Assembly: GCA_944388635.1 (NCBI GenBank)
Contig: CALXJN010000031.1
Location: 1-12,969, forward strand
Source of the DNA: an uncultured Clostridia bacterium
Lineage (GTDB): Bacteria; Bacillota; Clostridia; TANB77; CAG-508
Direction: 5' to 3'
DNA length: 12,969 nucleotides
Part shown: piece by piece, positions 1 to 5,957 of the stretch
How positions within the stretch are numbered: position 1 is the stretch's first letter
Layout: every line of letters starts with the position of its first letter
Position numbers and translations under genes: made by a program
The notes under the pieces: model-generated
What the model was told of the DNA's origin: nothing
Databases searched by the model: none
What the model saw: only the letters and a program-made list of their open reading frames with translations

Positions 1-45
1 TGTACTCTTTCCTACGTTTGGAAGTCCTACTATACCAATTTTCAT
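1..45 (-). CDS. ychF: YchF/Obg-family ATPase, first 15 codons only
   Basis: The minus strand starts an ORF at ATG (43-45) that reads MKIGIVGLPNVGKST up to the window edge. This is the N-terminus and P-loop (G-x-PNVGKST) of the YchF/EngD family, a universally conserved TRAFAC P-loop protein that hydrolyses ATP and associates with ribosomes. The short lead into the P-loop and the GLPNVGKST wording fit YchF better than Era, Der or Obg, which have longer or different N-termini. An AGGA at 57-60 lies 11 nt from the start, and a promoter lies at 84-112. Only the N-terminus is visible, so the identification rests on one motif. Confidence 0.8.
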   Translation of the reverse strand, partial: MKIGIVGLPNVGKST

Positions 46-83
46 TTTGTCATCATTCCTTTTTATTCTAAAGTTACTCCTTT

Positions 84-112
84 ATTATATTTCCTTTTTA
101 AAACTTTTGCAA
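84..112 (-). promoter_or_regulatory. Sigma-A type promoter for ychF
   Basis: On the minus strand, TTGCAA (107-112) and TATAAT (84-89) are separated by 17 nt. The -10 ends about 38 nt before the ychF start codon. It shows that ychF has its own promoter despite lying downstream of sigH and tRNA-Thr. Nothing else stands out in the AT-rich stretch 113-189. Confidence 0.7.
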
Positions 113-195
113 GAGGTTAAGAAAAATTACTTTTTTCATTTTAGCTGATTTTTATTTAGATATATAAAATTAATTAGAATATAATTTATAAAAAA

Positions 196-271
196 TGGAG
201 CTTCCAGCCAGAATCGAACTGGCGACCTCTTCCTTACCATGGAAGTGCTCTACCTACTGAGCTATAGAAGC
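196..271 (-). tRNA. tRNA-Thr (anticodon GGT), CCA encoded
   Basis: The minus strand folds as a complete 76-nt cloverleaf. The acceptor arms GCTTCTA and TGGAAGC pair, with one G-T. The D arm is GCTC/GAGC, the anticodon stem is CTTCC/GGAAG around loop ATGGTAA, and the T arm carries the GTTCGATTC signature. The anticodon is GGT, which reads Thr ACC/ACU. The 3' CCA is encoded (196-198). A run of six T follows at once on the minus strand (190-195) and could end transcription. No promoter lies in the 31 nt between sigH and this gene, so it is probably cut from the sigH transcript. Confidence 0.95.
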
Positions 272-279
272 ATATTGAA

Positions 280-306
280 GTAGTCTATTAAAATAACATA
301 GACTAC
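280..306 (-). other. Hairpin at the sigH stop codon, before tRNA-Thr
   Basis: There is a perfect 9-bp inverted repeat, GTAGTCTAT (280-288) and ATAGACTAC (298-306), with a 9-nt loop. On the minus strand it takes in the sigH TAG stop. No T-run follows, so it is unlikely to be a strong intrinsic terminator. It could protect the sigH mRNA 3' end or mark a processing site between sigH and tRNA-Thr. Confidence 0.6.
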
Positions 307-953
307 ATATTGTCATTGTCGATTATACCTTTTATTGCCTTTTTCCTAATTCTTTGAATAGCGTTATCTATTGATTTTACAGGAGAATTAAGTTCTTCGG
401 CAATTTTTACATAGCTATCTCCTTTTATATATTTTTTTAGTACTTGTTTTTCAAAATCACTAAGTGATTTATCTATTGTATCCTCTACTGTTTTATAATA
501 TTCTTTTTTAGTAATAGTATCCAATGGATCTTCTACTGTTTTATTGTTTAATATATCCATTAATGTCTTATCATCTTCATCATCATAACTAGACGTATTA
601 AGTGATAAATATGAATTAAGTGGCATATGTTTTTGCCTATTAGATGTTTTTATTGCTGTAATCAATTGTCTTTCTATACACATATTTGCAAAAGTTTTAA
701 ATGAATTATGCTTGTCCTCCTTATAGCTTTTTATTGCTTTAAATAATCCTATCATTCCTTCTTGAAACAAATCATCTTTTTCTGCACCAATGATAAAATA
801 CTTGCTTACTTTCATATAAACAAGTTCTTTATATTTATTTATTAAATAATTTAAAGCATCTTTATTATCAGAATTGATAAGAGAAAGCAATTCTTCATCA
901 CTTAAAGTGTTAAAGTTATCACTAATTTGAAAAAACTTAGTAGCATTTTCCAT
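303..953 (-). CDS. sigH: RNA polymerase sporulation sigma factor SigH
   Basis: This 216-aa sigma-70 family protein has the usual SigH length. Region 2 is clear: GAEKDDLFQEGMIGL (56-70) followed by FKAIKSY, then TFANMCIERQLITAIK (87-102) and the SigH-typical NRQKHMPLNSYLSL. An acidic linker (residues 123-145) precedes region 4 (about 165-210), whose helix-turn-helix is YVKIAEELNSPVKSID. In Bacilli and Clostridia SigH directs early stationary-phase and sporulation-initiation genes. The start is fixed by AGGAGGAC at 958-965, 4 nt from the ATG, and a consensus-like promoter lies at 984-1011. tRNA-Thr follows after 31 nt. The usual sigH neighbours secE and nusG are not seen here; the next gene downstream is ychF. 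Confidence 0.95.
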   Translation of the reverse strand: MENATKFFQISDNFNTLSDEELLSLINSDNKDALNYLINKYKELVYMKVSKYFIIGAEKDDLFQEGMIGLFKAIKSYKEDKHNSFKTFANMCIERQLITAIKTSNRQKHMPLNSYLSLNTSSYDDEDDKTLMDILNNKTVEDPLDTITKKEYYKTVEDTIDKSLSDFEKQVLKKYIKGDSYVKIAEELNSPVKSIDNAIQRIRKKAIKGIIDNDNM

Positions 954-983
954 TTAAGTCCTCCTGCACGTTTACTTATTGTT

Positions 984-1011
984 ATTATATCACAAACGCC
1001 TTTTGTGTCAA
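984..1011 (-). promoter_or_regulatory. Sigma-A promoter for sigH, with an internal dyad
   Basis: On the minus strand, TTGACA (1006-1011) and TATAAT (984-989) are 16 nt apart, and the -10 is extended (TGATATAAT). It sits about 30 nt before the sigH start. The spacer contains a 6-bp inverted repeat, CACAAA (991-996) and TTTGTG (1002-1007), which could be an operator. The promoter reading is firm; the operator reading is a guess. Confidence 0.8.
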
Positions 1012-1083
1012 TAGATTATATGAAATTTTTTGGTTAATTTACTCATTTTTTAAGCTTTTTTAATGTCTTATATTTTTACCATT

Positions 1084-1124
1084 GGAAAAGGCGCTCGGGT
1101 TAGAATAACCCTTGCGCCTTTTCC
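1084..1124 (-). terminator. Strong, symmetrical intrinsic terminator of the GC-rich unit
   Basis: The 11-bp arms GGAAAAGGCGC (1084-1094) and GCGCCTTTTCC (1114-1124) are perfect. They enclose a 2x2 internal loop and a second 6-bp stem, GGGTTA (1097-1102) and TAACCC (1106-1111), with a 3-nt loop. The A-tract and T-tract lie inside the stem, so it could work in both directions. It begins 9 nt past the stop codon of the 1134-1607 gene and insulates sigH from upstream transcription. Confidence 0.85.
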
Positions 1125-1133
1125 TACCAATAA

Positions 1134-1607
1134 TCACTGCATGTAGACGTTGCTCTCACGGGCATGGTGGTGTCTGACAATCTTGTTTCTTTGCTTTTTC
1201 GCCATTTTTGCACTAACTACAACGATGTAGATGATGCACATTTGGCTACCAATGCAAACAAGCAAGGCACCTAAGATCGTACTGGCTCTCAAGATTTGTC
1301 CAGTTACAGAGTAACCGGAGTAGTAGCACCAGCGTGCTACATCGTTCTCCTGAGCCAGCTTTTCTTTGGCAGCTACTGCCGAGTTGTACTCGGCAGTTAG
1401 TTCGTCGGACCAACCTTCAACCCATTCTCCTGCTACCCAGCTTCTATTAGCCCAGGCTTCGCGTTCAACAGCATCGATGCTGCGAACTGCACCCCAGTAC
1501 TTAATAGTTTGGATCAGGAAGCTTGCCGTCACAATCGCTGCGATAACGCACGTGCCAATGATGATGGTCTGGAGCTTCATCCGCTCCTGTTTGTTGCTCT
1601 TTTTCAT
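1134..1607 (-). CDS. Small two-TM membrane protein of unknown function, atypical composition
   Basis: I do not recognise this 157-aa protein. It has a basic N-terminus (MKKSNKQERMK), TM1 at about 13-35, a loop of about 70 residues, TM2 at about 108-133, and a basic His-containing tail (KKQRNKIVRHHHAR). Positive residues at both ends suggest both termini are cytoplasmic and the loop is outside. The loop is rich in Trp (38, 52, 57, 62, 66, 93). Codons such as CTG, CGC, ATC and GCC give a GC content near one half, far above the neighbours. I chose ATG 1605-1607 because AAAGGAAACGAC precedes it at good spacing. An in-frame ATG at 1640 would translate that ribosome site as protein (EKKKGND) and has a poorly placed AAGGG. 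The gene has its own promoter and terminator. Confidence 0.75.
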   Translation of the reverse strand: MKKSNKQERMKLQTIIIGTCVIAAIVTASFLIQTIKYWGAVRSIDAVEREAWANRSWVAGEWVEGWSDELTAEYNSAVAAKEKLAQENDVARWCYYSGYSVTGQILRASTILGALLVCIGSQMCIIYIVVVSAKMAKKQRNKIVRHHHARESNVYMQ

Positions 1608-1665
1608 GATGTCGTTTCCTTTCTTTTTTTCAAAGTTCATTTCCCTTATTGGGGCTTACACCTTT

Positions 1666-1694
1666 ATTATAGCACATTTTTTGACTTTTAGCAA
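1666..1694 (-). promoter_or_regulatory. Strong extended -10 promoter of the GC-rich unit
   Basis: On the minus strand, TTGCTA (1689-1694) and TATAAT (1666-1671) are exactly 17 nt apart, and the -10 is extended by TGC. It starts immediately beyond the stop codon of the amidase gene (1696-1698) and predicts a leader of about 50 nt before the 1607 start. The spacing and hexamers mark a constitutive housekeeping-type promoter. Confidence 0.8.
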
Positions 1695-1695
1695 A

Positions 1696-3114
1696 TTAGT
1701 TTCTTTTTGTATTTGTGTTTGTTTGCTCCTTATCATCTTTTTTTATAGGTGCTACATAGTCTTCACCTAAAAGTTCATCTTTAATTGCTTTTACTATTCC
1801 TTCTACATATCCTTCTTGATTATTAACTATATTTTCTAAATCAATTCTATTATTTATATATCCAAGTTCCAAAAGATATGCTTCCACACCTATATTTGAG
1901 TCATAGTATTTATTTACTCCATAAGATGTATTTCTTCCATCTACATAAGCTCCTGTCGCAATTCCACCAGTTTCTCTAATCATATATAAATATGGTGTAT
2001 TTTCTTTTATATCATATGGCTCATATCCTTTTGCTATTGCACCTTTTCTTGATGATTCTATATCTTCTTCTGTAAGAGTTCTTACATATACTCCTTCATC
2101 TACTTTATAATTCATTTGTAATCCAGAATATTTTGTATCTGCACTTTTTACAATATTATCTGCTAAAGATTTTGCAAAATTTAAGTTTATTTTAGCTGGA
2201 GCATATATCTCTACACCACTTTGAGAATTTGCTTGTTCTATGCTGTTTAAGTGTATTGAAAATACATATTTGGCTTTAGAATCTCCTGTCACATTTACTC
2301 TTCCGTTATTGTCATATACACTATATACATTGTACTCATTTCCTTCTGTTCCGTCTCTTGTCATAAGTACTTTTAAGCCTAAATCTTCAAGTTCTTCTTT
2401 TACTTTTTCAGCTATTTCTAATGTTAGTTCTGCTTCGTTGTATTTGCCATTTTCTGCACCCACATCTGCGCCACCATGTCCTGGATCTATCACTACATCA
2501 TATACATTGTCTGGAAGTTTTATATATCCTACTCCCATGTACATATATTCTATCTCTGTTCCGGACATATCATAATTTGCAAATTTGATATCTATTTTAT
2601 TATTTTTTTCATTTTTAGTAATTGTATAATACTCTAAATTTTCATCATCTTTATATTCATAATCGGTATCATTTTTTAAAGAATAATAACTGCTTGTCCC
2701 ATTGTTATAATCCACCTTTATAAAGAAGTAATATGTATTTAGTGGCATTTCTTCTAAATTAATTCCTTCATTTATCAAATCAGATGTTGAAAATTCTATT
2801 CCGTTTTGTGTTTTAGTATATGTCATTGGAAATTCTTCTTGATTCTCAGTATTTATTGTTTTAAATGCAAGACTTACTTTATCAATATTAGTACTATCTA
2901 TTTCTAAATTTCCTTTTATGTTTAGATGTGTTCCATAAACTATATATTCTGTTAAATTTGCTTCTTTTGTTTCTACTCCTTCAAATATATCTTTTATGCT
3001 ACTGACTTTATATATTTTTAAATATGCTACATATGCAATGAGCAAGGCTAATATAATAATGACTAACCTATAAACTCCTTTATGTATTTTTGTCTTTTTC
3101 TTCTTTTTACTCAT
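1696..3114 (-). CDS. Membrane-anchored N-acetylmuramoyl-L-alanine amidase (Amidase_3)
   Basis: This 472-aa peptidoglycan hydrolase is predicted to cleave the bond between N-acetylmuramic acid and the L-alanine of the stem peptide. A Lys-rich N-terminus (MSKKKKKTK) leads into one TM helix at about 14-33, so the enzyme is probably anchored with its body outside. Residues 45-200 form an extra domain, beta-prone by eye, that I cannot classify. The catalytic domain (about 204-450) has DPGHGG with Zn ligand H213, E227 in the next helix, H288 in SIHLNS, and catalytic E416 in LLELGYI, so the active site looks complete. The tail (450-472) is Lys/Asp/Asn/Thr-rich. AAAGGAC precedes the ATG. CwlD and AmiC share the fold, but this protein is larger than CwlD. 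It lies 73 nt after the unknown gene pair, with no clear promoter or terminator between, so co-transcription is possible. Confidence 0.9.
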   Translation of the reverse strand: MSKKKKKTKIHKGVYRLVIIILALLIAYVAYLKIYKVSSIKDIFEGVETKEANLTEYIVYGTHLNIKGNLEIDSTNIDKVSLAFKTINTENQEEFPMTYTKTQNGIEFSTSDLINEGINLEEMPLNTYYFFIKVDYNNGTSSYYSLKNDTDYEYKDDENLEYYTITKNEKNNKIDIKFANYDMSGTEIEYMYMGVGYIKLPDNVYDVVIDPGHGGADVGAENGKYNEAELTLEIAEKVKEELEDLGLKVLMTRDGTEGNEYNVYSVYDNNGRVNVTGDSKAKYVFSIHLNSIEQANSQSGVEIYAPAKINLNFAKSLADNIVKSADTKYSGLQMNYKVDEGVYVRTLTEEDIESSRKGAIAKGYEPYDIKENTPYLYMIRETGGIATGAYVDGRNTSYGVNKYYDSNIGVEAYLLELGYINNRIDLENIVNNQEGYVEGIVKAIKDELLGEDYVAPIKKDDKEQTNTNTKRN

Positions 3115-3187
3115 GTATATTGTCCTTTCTTTAAAGTTTAGGTGTTTGGAACTTCTCTAGAATGACAAACTTCAAGATAAATATTTT

Positions 3188-4024
3188 TTAACTTGCTTCA
3201 TATTCATATACGCAAACAATTTTAGTTTGTGCATTCATTTCGTCAATTTCTTGATTTATTCTAAATAATTTTTGTTTTTTTAGTTCTAAATTTAATTTGC
3301 TCATATCTACTAATATTTTGTCTGACACATTCATTCCTATTGGAAGTGTTTTATTTGTGTTATCATAATATGCAATATTAGTTAATGCTACTGCTTTTGT
3401 ATTTTCTTTTAATTTTATGTTATACAAATTAACTTTGTCAAAATTTTTAAATTTTTCTAAAGCATTTTTTGGATTTATATATAGTAGGTTGTAGTCATTA
3501 TTGTTTAGCACATCTGTGCTTGCATAAAAAGCTTTTAAATTAAATCCGAATTTTGCTTTTTCTATTGATTTATCTAAAGATACTATTATCTCTTGAAGTC
3601 TTTTTACATATTGTTCATTTTTTGTATTTTTTGTTATATCTAATATTCTAAATTTATTTTTCTTTATTTCTCTATGTTTGGTATTTCCCAAAACATTTAT
3701 CTTGGTTTTATCTTCTGACATTGAGCCAAATATATCAAACTCTTCTGATGCAAATAATATTTCTGTTTTTAGTGCTTCTTGTTTTAATTCTTCTATTTGT
3801 TCATCAAAATTTTCTTTTTCCTTATTTCTAAGACTATTAATATCTTCTAGAGTTTTAGTATCTGTTATAAATATGCTATCTAATTCATCTTTTGAAAATG
3901 CTTCTCTATTTTTTCTATCTAATTTTTTGCCTAGCTCTTCCATGTCCTCTACATAATCAAATACTTTTTCTATCTCATTATGTTTAACTTCTTCTTTTTC
4001 TCCTTCATTTAATCCGAAGAACAC
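3188..4024 (-). CDS. Unknown soluble protein, second gene of an overlapping pair
   Basis: I do not recognise this 278-aa protein. It has no signal peptide or TM segment. The first half (to about residue 90) is highly charged and helical, with coiled-coil-like Glu/Lys runs. The middle (about 95-150) is Lys-rich. The C-terminal part (about 155-278) looks mixed alpha/beta and ends in a short hydrophobic strand (IVCVYEYEAS). The start is taken as GTG at 4022-4024, inside the last codons of the upstream gene (20-nt overlap). No good ribosome site precedes it, so it is probably translated by coupling, and the exact start is uncertain. Its sole evident partner is the 478-aa coiled-coil protein; a joint complex is an inference. 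Confidence 0.75.
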   Translation of the reverse strand: MFFGLNEGEKEEVKHNEIEKVFDYVEDMEELGKKLDRKNREAFSKDELDSIFITDTKTLEDINSLRNKEKENFDEQIEELKQEALKTEILFASEEFDIFGSMSEDKTKINVLGNTKHREIKKNKFRILDITKNTKNEQYVKRLQEIIVSLDKSIEKAKFGFNLKAFYASTDVLNNNDYNLLYINPKNALEKFKNFDKVNLYNIKLKENTKAVALTNIAYYDNTNKTLPIGMNVSDKILVDMSKLNLELKKQKLFRINQEIDEMNAQTKIVCVYEYEAS

Positions 4025-5441
4025 TATCTTGATTTACAAAACTCCAAAATTCAAATATGCTTTTTTTATGTTCTTCGATTTCGTCTATATACTTCTTAGC
4101 ATTGTCTGCTTTTTTAGTTAATCTTTCTATTGAGCTTTCTAATGCTCTTATGTCAGAGTTTGCATTTCTAACTTCATTAGTTATTCTGTCTAGAATTTTT
4201 GTTATATCTACCAAGTCCTCAATTGTGTAATATTCTTTTGTATCATATATTTCAGTTACTTCGTGTTTTTCTTCTTGTTTCGTTTCCTGCAAATTTTTAA
4301 TTTCTTCTTTTTTTAAGCCTTTGTACTCTTTTTTGCCTCTAAAATAATATTTAATTTTTCCAAAGAAACTTTTTCTACATTCCAAATATAAAGCAACTTG
4401 CTTTTGTCTCATTTTATATTCTTCTTCTTTGTCTTTTTCAATTAATTTTAATTCCTCTAGTCTATTGTTTAATTTTATTATTTCTTCATTTAGATTTTCA
4501 CTTTCAGCTTTATTTTTTAGGAACTCTTCTTTTATTAATTTTGCTAAGCTTTCATATGTTACAATTTTAGAATTATATATAAATTCTAATCCGGCATTTT
4601 CTGCGATTTTTACTTCAAATTTATATCTATTAGGGAATTCTGTCTCTAGTATAAATAATGCTTTTAATAGTTTATAAAATCTTGTTGCATCTTCGTTATT
4701 TTCTAGGCAAATTTTGTACACACTATTTATTTTTTCATATACTTCGGTATTTCCTACTATTTGAAAGCTCATATTTTCATTTTTGTCATATACCTCATAC
4801 ATAAGAGGCCATTCTTTCGTAAATTGGAACAAGTACTTTTCTATATCTGCTTCTTGTGATTTGGTAAAATACTTTCTTGAATAATCTAAATAACTTATAG
4901 GCACAAATATTGACTTATCTTTTCCTGTTTTTTCGTATTCTATCTTTTCTTTTATTAAGTAAAACAAGCATGAACAGTCTAAATCTTCTATTGGTGCTAA
5001 CATATAGTAATTTTTTGTATATTCAGAATAATATATTTGCCATAAGTAATTTTCTTTATATTTTACTTTAAATGGTATCTGTTTTGCAAGCATTGCTTGT
5101 TCTTTTTCAATATTTTCTATTTCATCTACATTCATATTTTGTATCATTTTTAAAAATATAGTGTGCTTCAATATTCCTTCTTCATCTTCTGGTATTAAGT
5201 ATGTATATAAAGGAGATGCCATTTTGCACTTTTCTTGTAATGAATTTAGTCTATTTGCTCTTGTCAAAAGTATGTTTATCTTGCTTATAGGCACATATTT
5301 ATATACCCTATACTTTTTTTCTTCATAGTTTCTTGCAGGTCTTATATTTACATCTGCTGCTTCTAGTAAACATTTTGGAATTTTGTTTAAATTTAATTTT
5401 AAATATTTTAGTTTATTTTGTATATCATTTGTTTTATTCAA
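4005..5441 (-). CDS. Unknown coiled-coil protein, TTG start, first gene of the pair
   Basis: I do not recognise this 478-aa protein. Residues 1-300 look like a folded globular region with many aromatic residues (for example NYLWQIYYSEYTKNYYMLAP at 131-150) and no TM helix. Residues 305-355 and about 405-462 have heptad-like Glu/Lys/Leu patterns typical of coiled coils. Between them is a very basic aromatic patch (RKSFFGKIKYYFRGKKEYKG, 356-375) that could touch membrane lipid or nucleic acid. The start is TTG at 5439-5441, supported by a perfect AGGAGG at 5450-5455 with 8-nt spacing and a promoter at 5470-5498. The gene downstream overlaps its end. No catalytic motif is visible, so I propose no function beyond a structural or scaffold role. 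Confidence 0.8.
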   Translation of the reverse strand: MNKTNDIQNKLKYLKLNLNKIPKCLLEAADVNIRPARNYEEKKYRVYKYVPISKINILLTRANRLNSLQEKCKMASPLYTYLIPEDEEGILKHTIFLKMIQNMNVDEIENIEKEQAMLAKQIPFKVKYKENYLWQIYYSEYTKNYYMLAPIEDLDCSCLFYLIKEKIEYEKTGKDKSIFVPISYLDYSRKYFTKSQEADIEKYLFQFTKEWPLMYEVYDKNENMSFQIVGNTEVYEKINSVYKICLENNEDATRFYKLLKALFILETEFPNRYKFEVKIAENAGLEFIYNSKIVTYESLAKLIKEEFLKNKAESENLNEEIIKLNNRLEELKLIEKDKEEEYKMRQKQVALYLECRKSFFGKIKYYFRGKKEYKGLKKEEIKNLQETKQEEKHEVTEIYDTKEYYTIEDLVDITKILDRITNEVRNANSDIRALESSIERLTKKADNAKKYIDEIEEHKKSIFEFWSFVNQDSVLRIK

Positions 5442-5469
5442 GGCTTTATCCTCCTATTTCACAAAATAT

Positions 5470-5498
5470 ATTCTACTATACTACTATTAATAAATCAA
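5470..5498 (-). promoter_or_regulatory. Promoter of the unknown coiled-coil gene pair
   Basis: On the minus strand, TTGATT (5493-5498) and TAGAAT (5470-5475) are 17 nt apart. The -10 lies about 28 nt before the TTG start and directly after the tRNA terminator, so the gene pair forms a transcription unit separate from the tRNAs. Confidence 0.7.
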
Positions 5499-5532
5499 GC
5501 TATTTTTGTTTTTTATGAATAGAATTTTGCAC

Positions 5533-5562
5533 AAAAAAACTCAAGTTACCACACTTGAGTTT
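5533..5562 (-). terminator. Intrinsic terminator of the tRNA unit
   Basis: The arms AAACTCAAG (5537-5545) and CTTGAGTTT (5554-5562) are perfect with an 8-nt loop. On the minus strand the stem runs into seven T (5533-5539). It begins 5 nt past the CCA end of the CAT tRNA and is a textbook Rho-independent terminator. Confidence 0.9.
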
Positions 5563-5566
5563 ACTT

Positions 5567-5643
5567 TGGTGCTCCTTCAAGGGCTCGAACCTTGGACCTA
5601 CCGGTTATGAGCCGGTTGCTCTAACCAACTGAGCTAAAGGAGC
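5567..5643 (-). tRNA. tRNA with CAT anticodon: elongator Met, or Ile2 (lysidine)
   Basis: The minus strand gives a complete 77-nt cloverleaf with encoded CCA (5567-5569). Acceptor arms GCTCCTT/AAGGAGC, D arm GCTC/GAGC, anticodon stem ACCGG/CCGGT around loop CTCATAA, and T arm CAAGG/CCTTG all pair perfectly. Position 1 is G paired with C72, so it is not a typical bacterial initiator. Anticodon CAT fits elongator Met, or Ile2 whose C34 is modified by TilS to read AUA. The C4-G69 and C5-G68 pairs are features that favour TilS recognition in E. coli, so Ile2 is a real possibility; sequence alone does not settle it. It lies 46 nt downstream of tRNA-Gly with no room for its own promoter. Confidence 0.93.
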
Positions 5644-5661
5644 AAATTATTATTTTGAAAG

Positions 5662-5683
5662 AAAAACATCCTTGTTAGGATGT
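5662..5683 (-). terminator. Terminator-like hairpin between the two tRNAs
   Basis: The arms ACATCC (5666-5671) and GGATGT (5678-5683) flank a 6-nt loop. On the minus strand they are followed by a run of five T (5662-5666, the first inside the stem). The stem is short, so termination is probably partial. It lies 6 nt past the CCA end of tRNA-Gly and upstream of the CAT tRNA, which has no visible promoter of its own. Confidence 0.65.
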
Positions 5684-5689
5684 ATATGT

Positions 5690-5763
<74 letters not shown>

Positions 5764-5783
5764 GTTACCTTCAACAATTATGT

Positions 5784-5812
5784 ATTATACTTGTTCTTTT
5801 GTAATTTGTCAA
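5784..5812 (-). promoter_or_regulatory. Perfect-consensus sigma-A promoter of the tRNA unit
   Basis: On the minus strand, TTGACA (5807-5812) and TATAAT (5784-5789) are separated by exactly 17 nt, an exact match to the consensus. The predicted transcript starts about 15 nt before tRNA-Gly. This strength is typical of stable RNA genes and explains how the downstream CAT tRNA could be expressed through the leaky hairpin between them. Confidence 0.9.
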
Positions 5813-5843
5813 TACTTTTTGCAAAATTTCTTTAATTTATTTT

Positions 5844-5885
5844 TTATTGTATAGGAAAAATCATCAGATTTTTTCTATACAATAA
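5844..5885 (-). terminator. Long hairpin, probable folA terminator
   Basis: The inverted repeat has 19-bp arms (5844-5862 and 5867-5885), broken only by one G-T pair, around the 4-nt loop ATCA. A- and T-tracts lie inside the stem, as in many bidirectional terminators, but no T-run follows on either strand. It stands between the folA 3' hairpins and the tRNA promoter, where insulation would be expected. No other function is apparent. Confidence 0.65.
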
Positions 5886-5903
5886 GGTTAATTTCCCTTG
5901 GGC

Positions 5904-5957
5904 TGTGCGTATTTGCAAAGCAAAACGCACATGTGGACGTCGGAAGCTTTGCTTCCG
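5904..5957. repeat. Two tandem GC-rich hairpins just past folA
   Basis: Hairpin one has arms TGTGCGT (5904-5910) and ACGCACA (5925-5931). These continue, after one bulged A, into TTTGC (5912-5916) and GCAAA (5920-5924) around an AAA loop. Hairpin two has arms CGGAAGC (5941-5947) and GCTTCCG (5951-5957) with a TTT loop, bracketed by TGGAC (5934-5938) and GTCCA (5963-5967). Both share a GC-triloop-GC core. They begin directly at the folA stop codon and are more GC-rich than the surroundings. They resemble REP-like 3' elements or mRNA-stabilising structures; no second copy is in this window. Confidence 0.6.

Noticed and set aside
322..327. TATAAT inside the 3' end of sigH as a promoter for tRNA-Thr
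   Set aside because: The hexamer 17-18 nt upstream is unlike TTGACA, so it is too weak to call, though it is not excluded.
1366..1770. Plus-strand open frame of 134 codons opposite the GC-rich gene
   Set aside because: It has no ribosome site, crosses the minus-strand gene's promoter, and changes composition midway. The minus strand has matching promoter, ribosome site, terminator and coherent membrane topology.
3115..3187. CATTCTA upstream of the amidase, resembling a sigma-G/F -10 (CATnnTA)
   Set aside because: No convincing matching -35 element at the right spacing; a seven-base partial match is expected by chance in AT-rich DNA.
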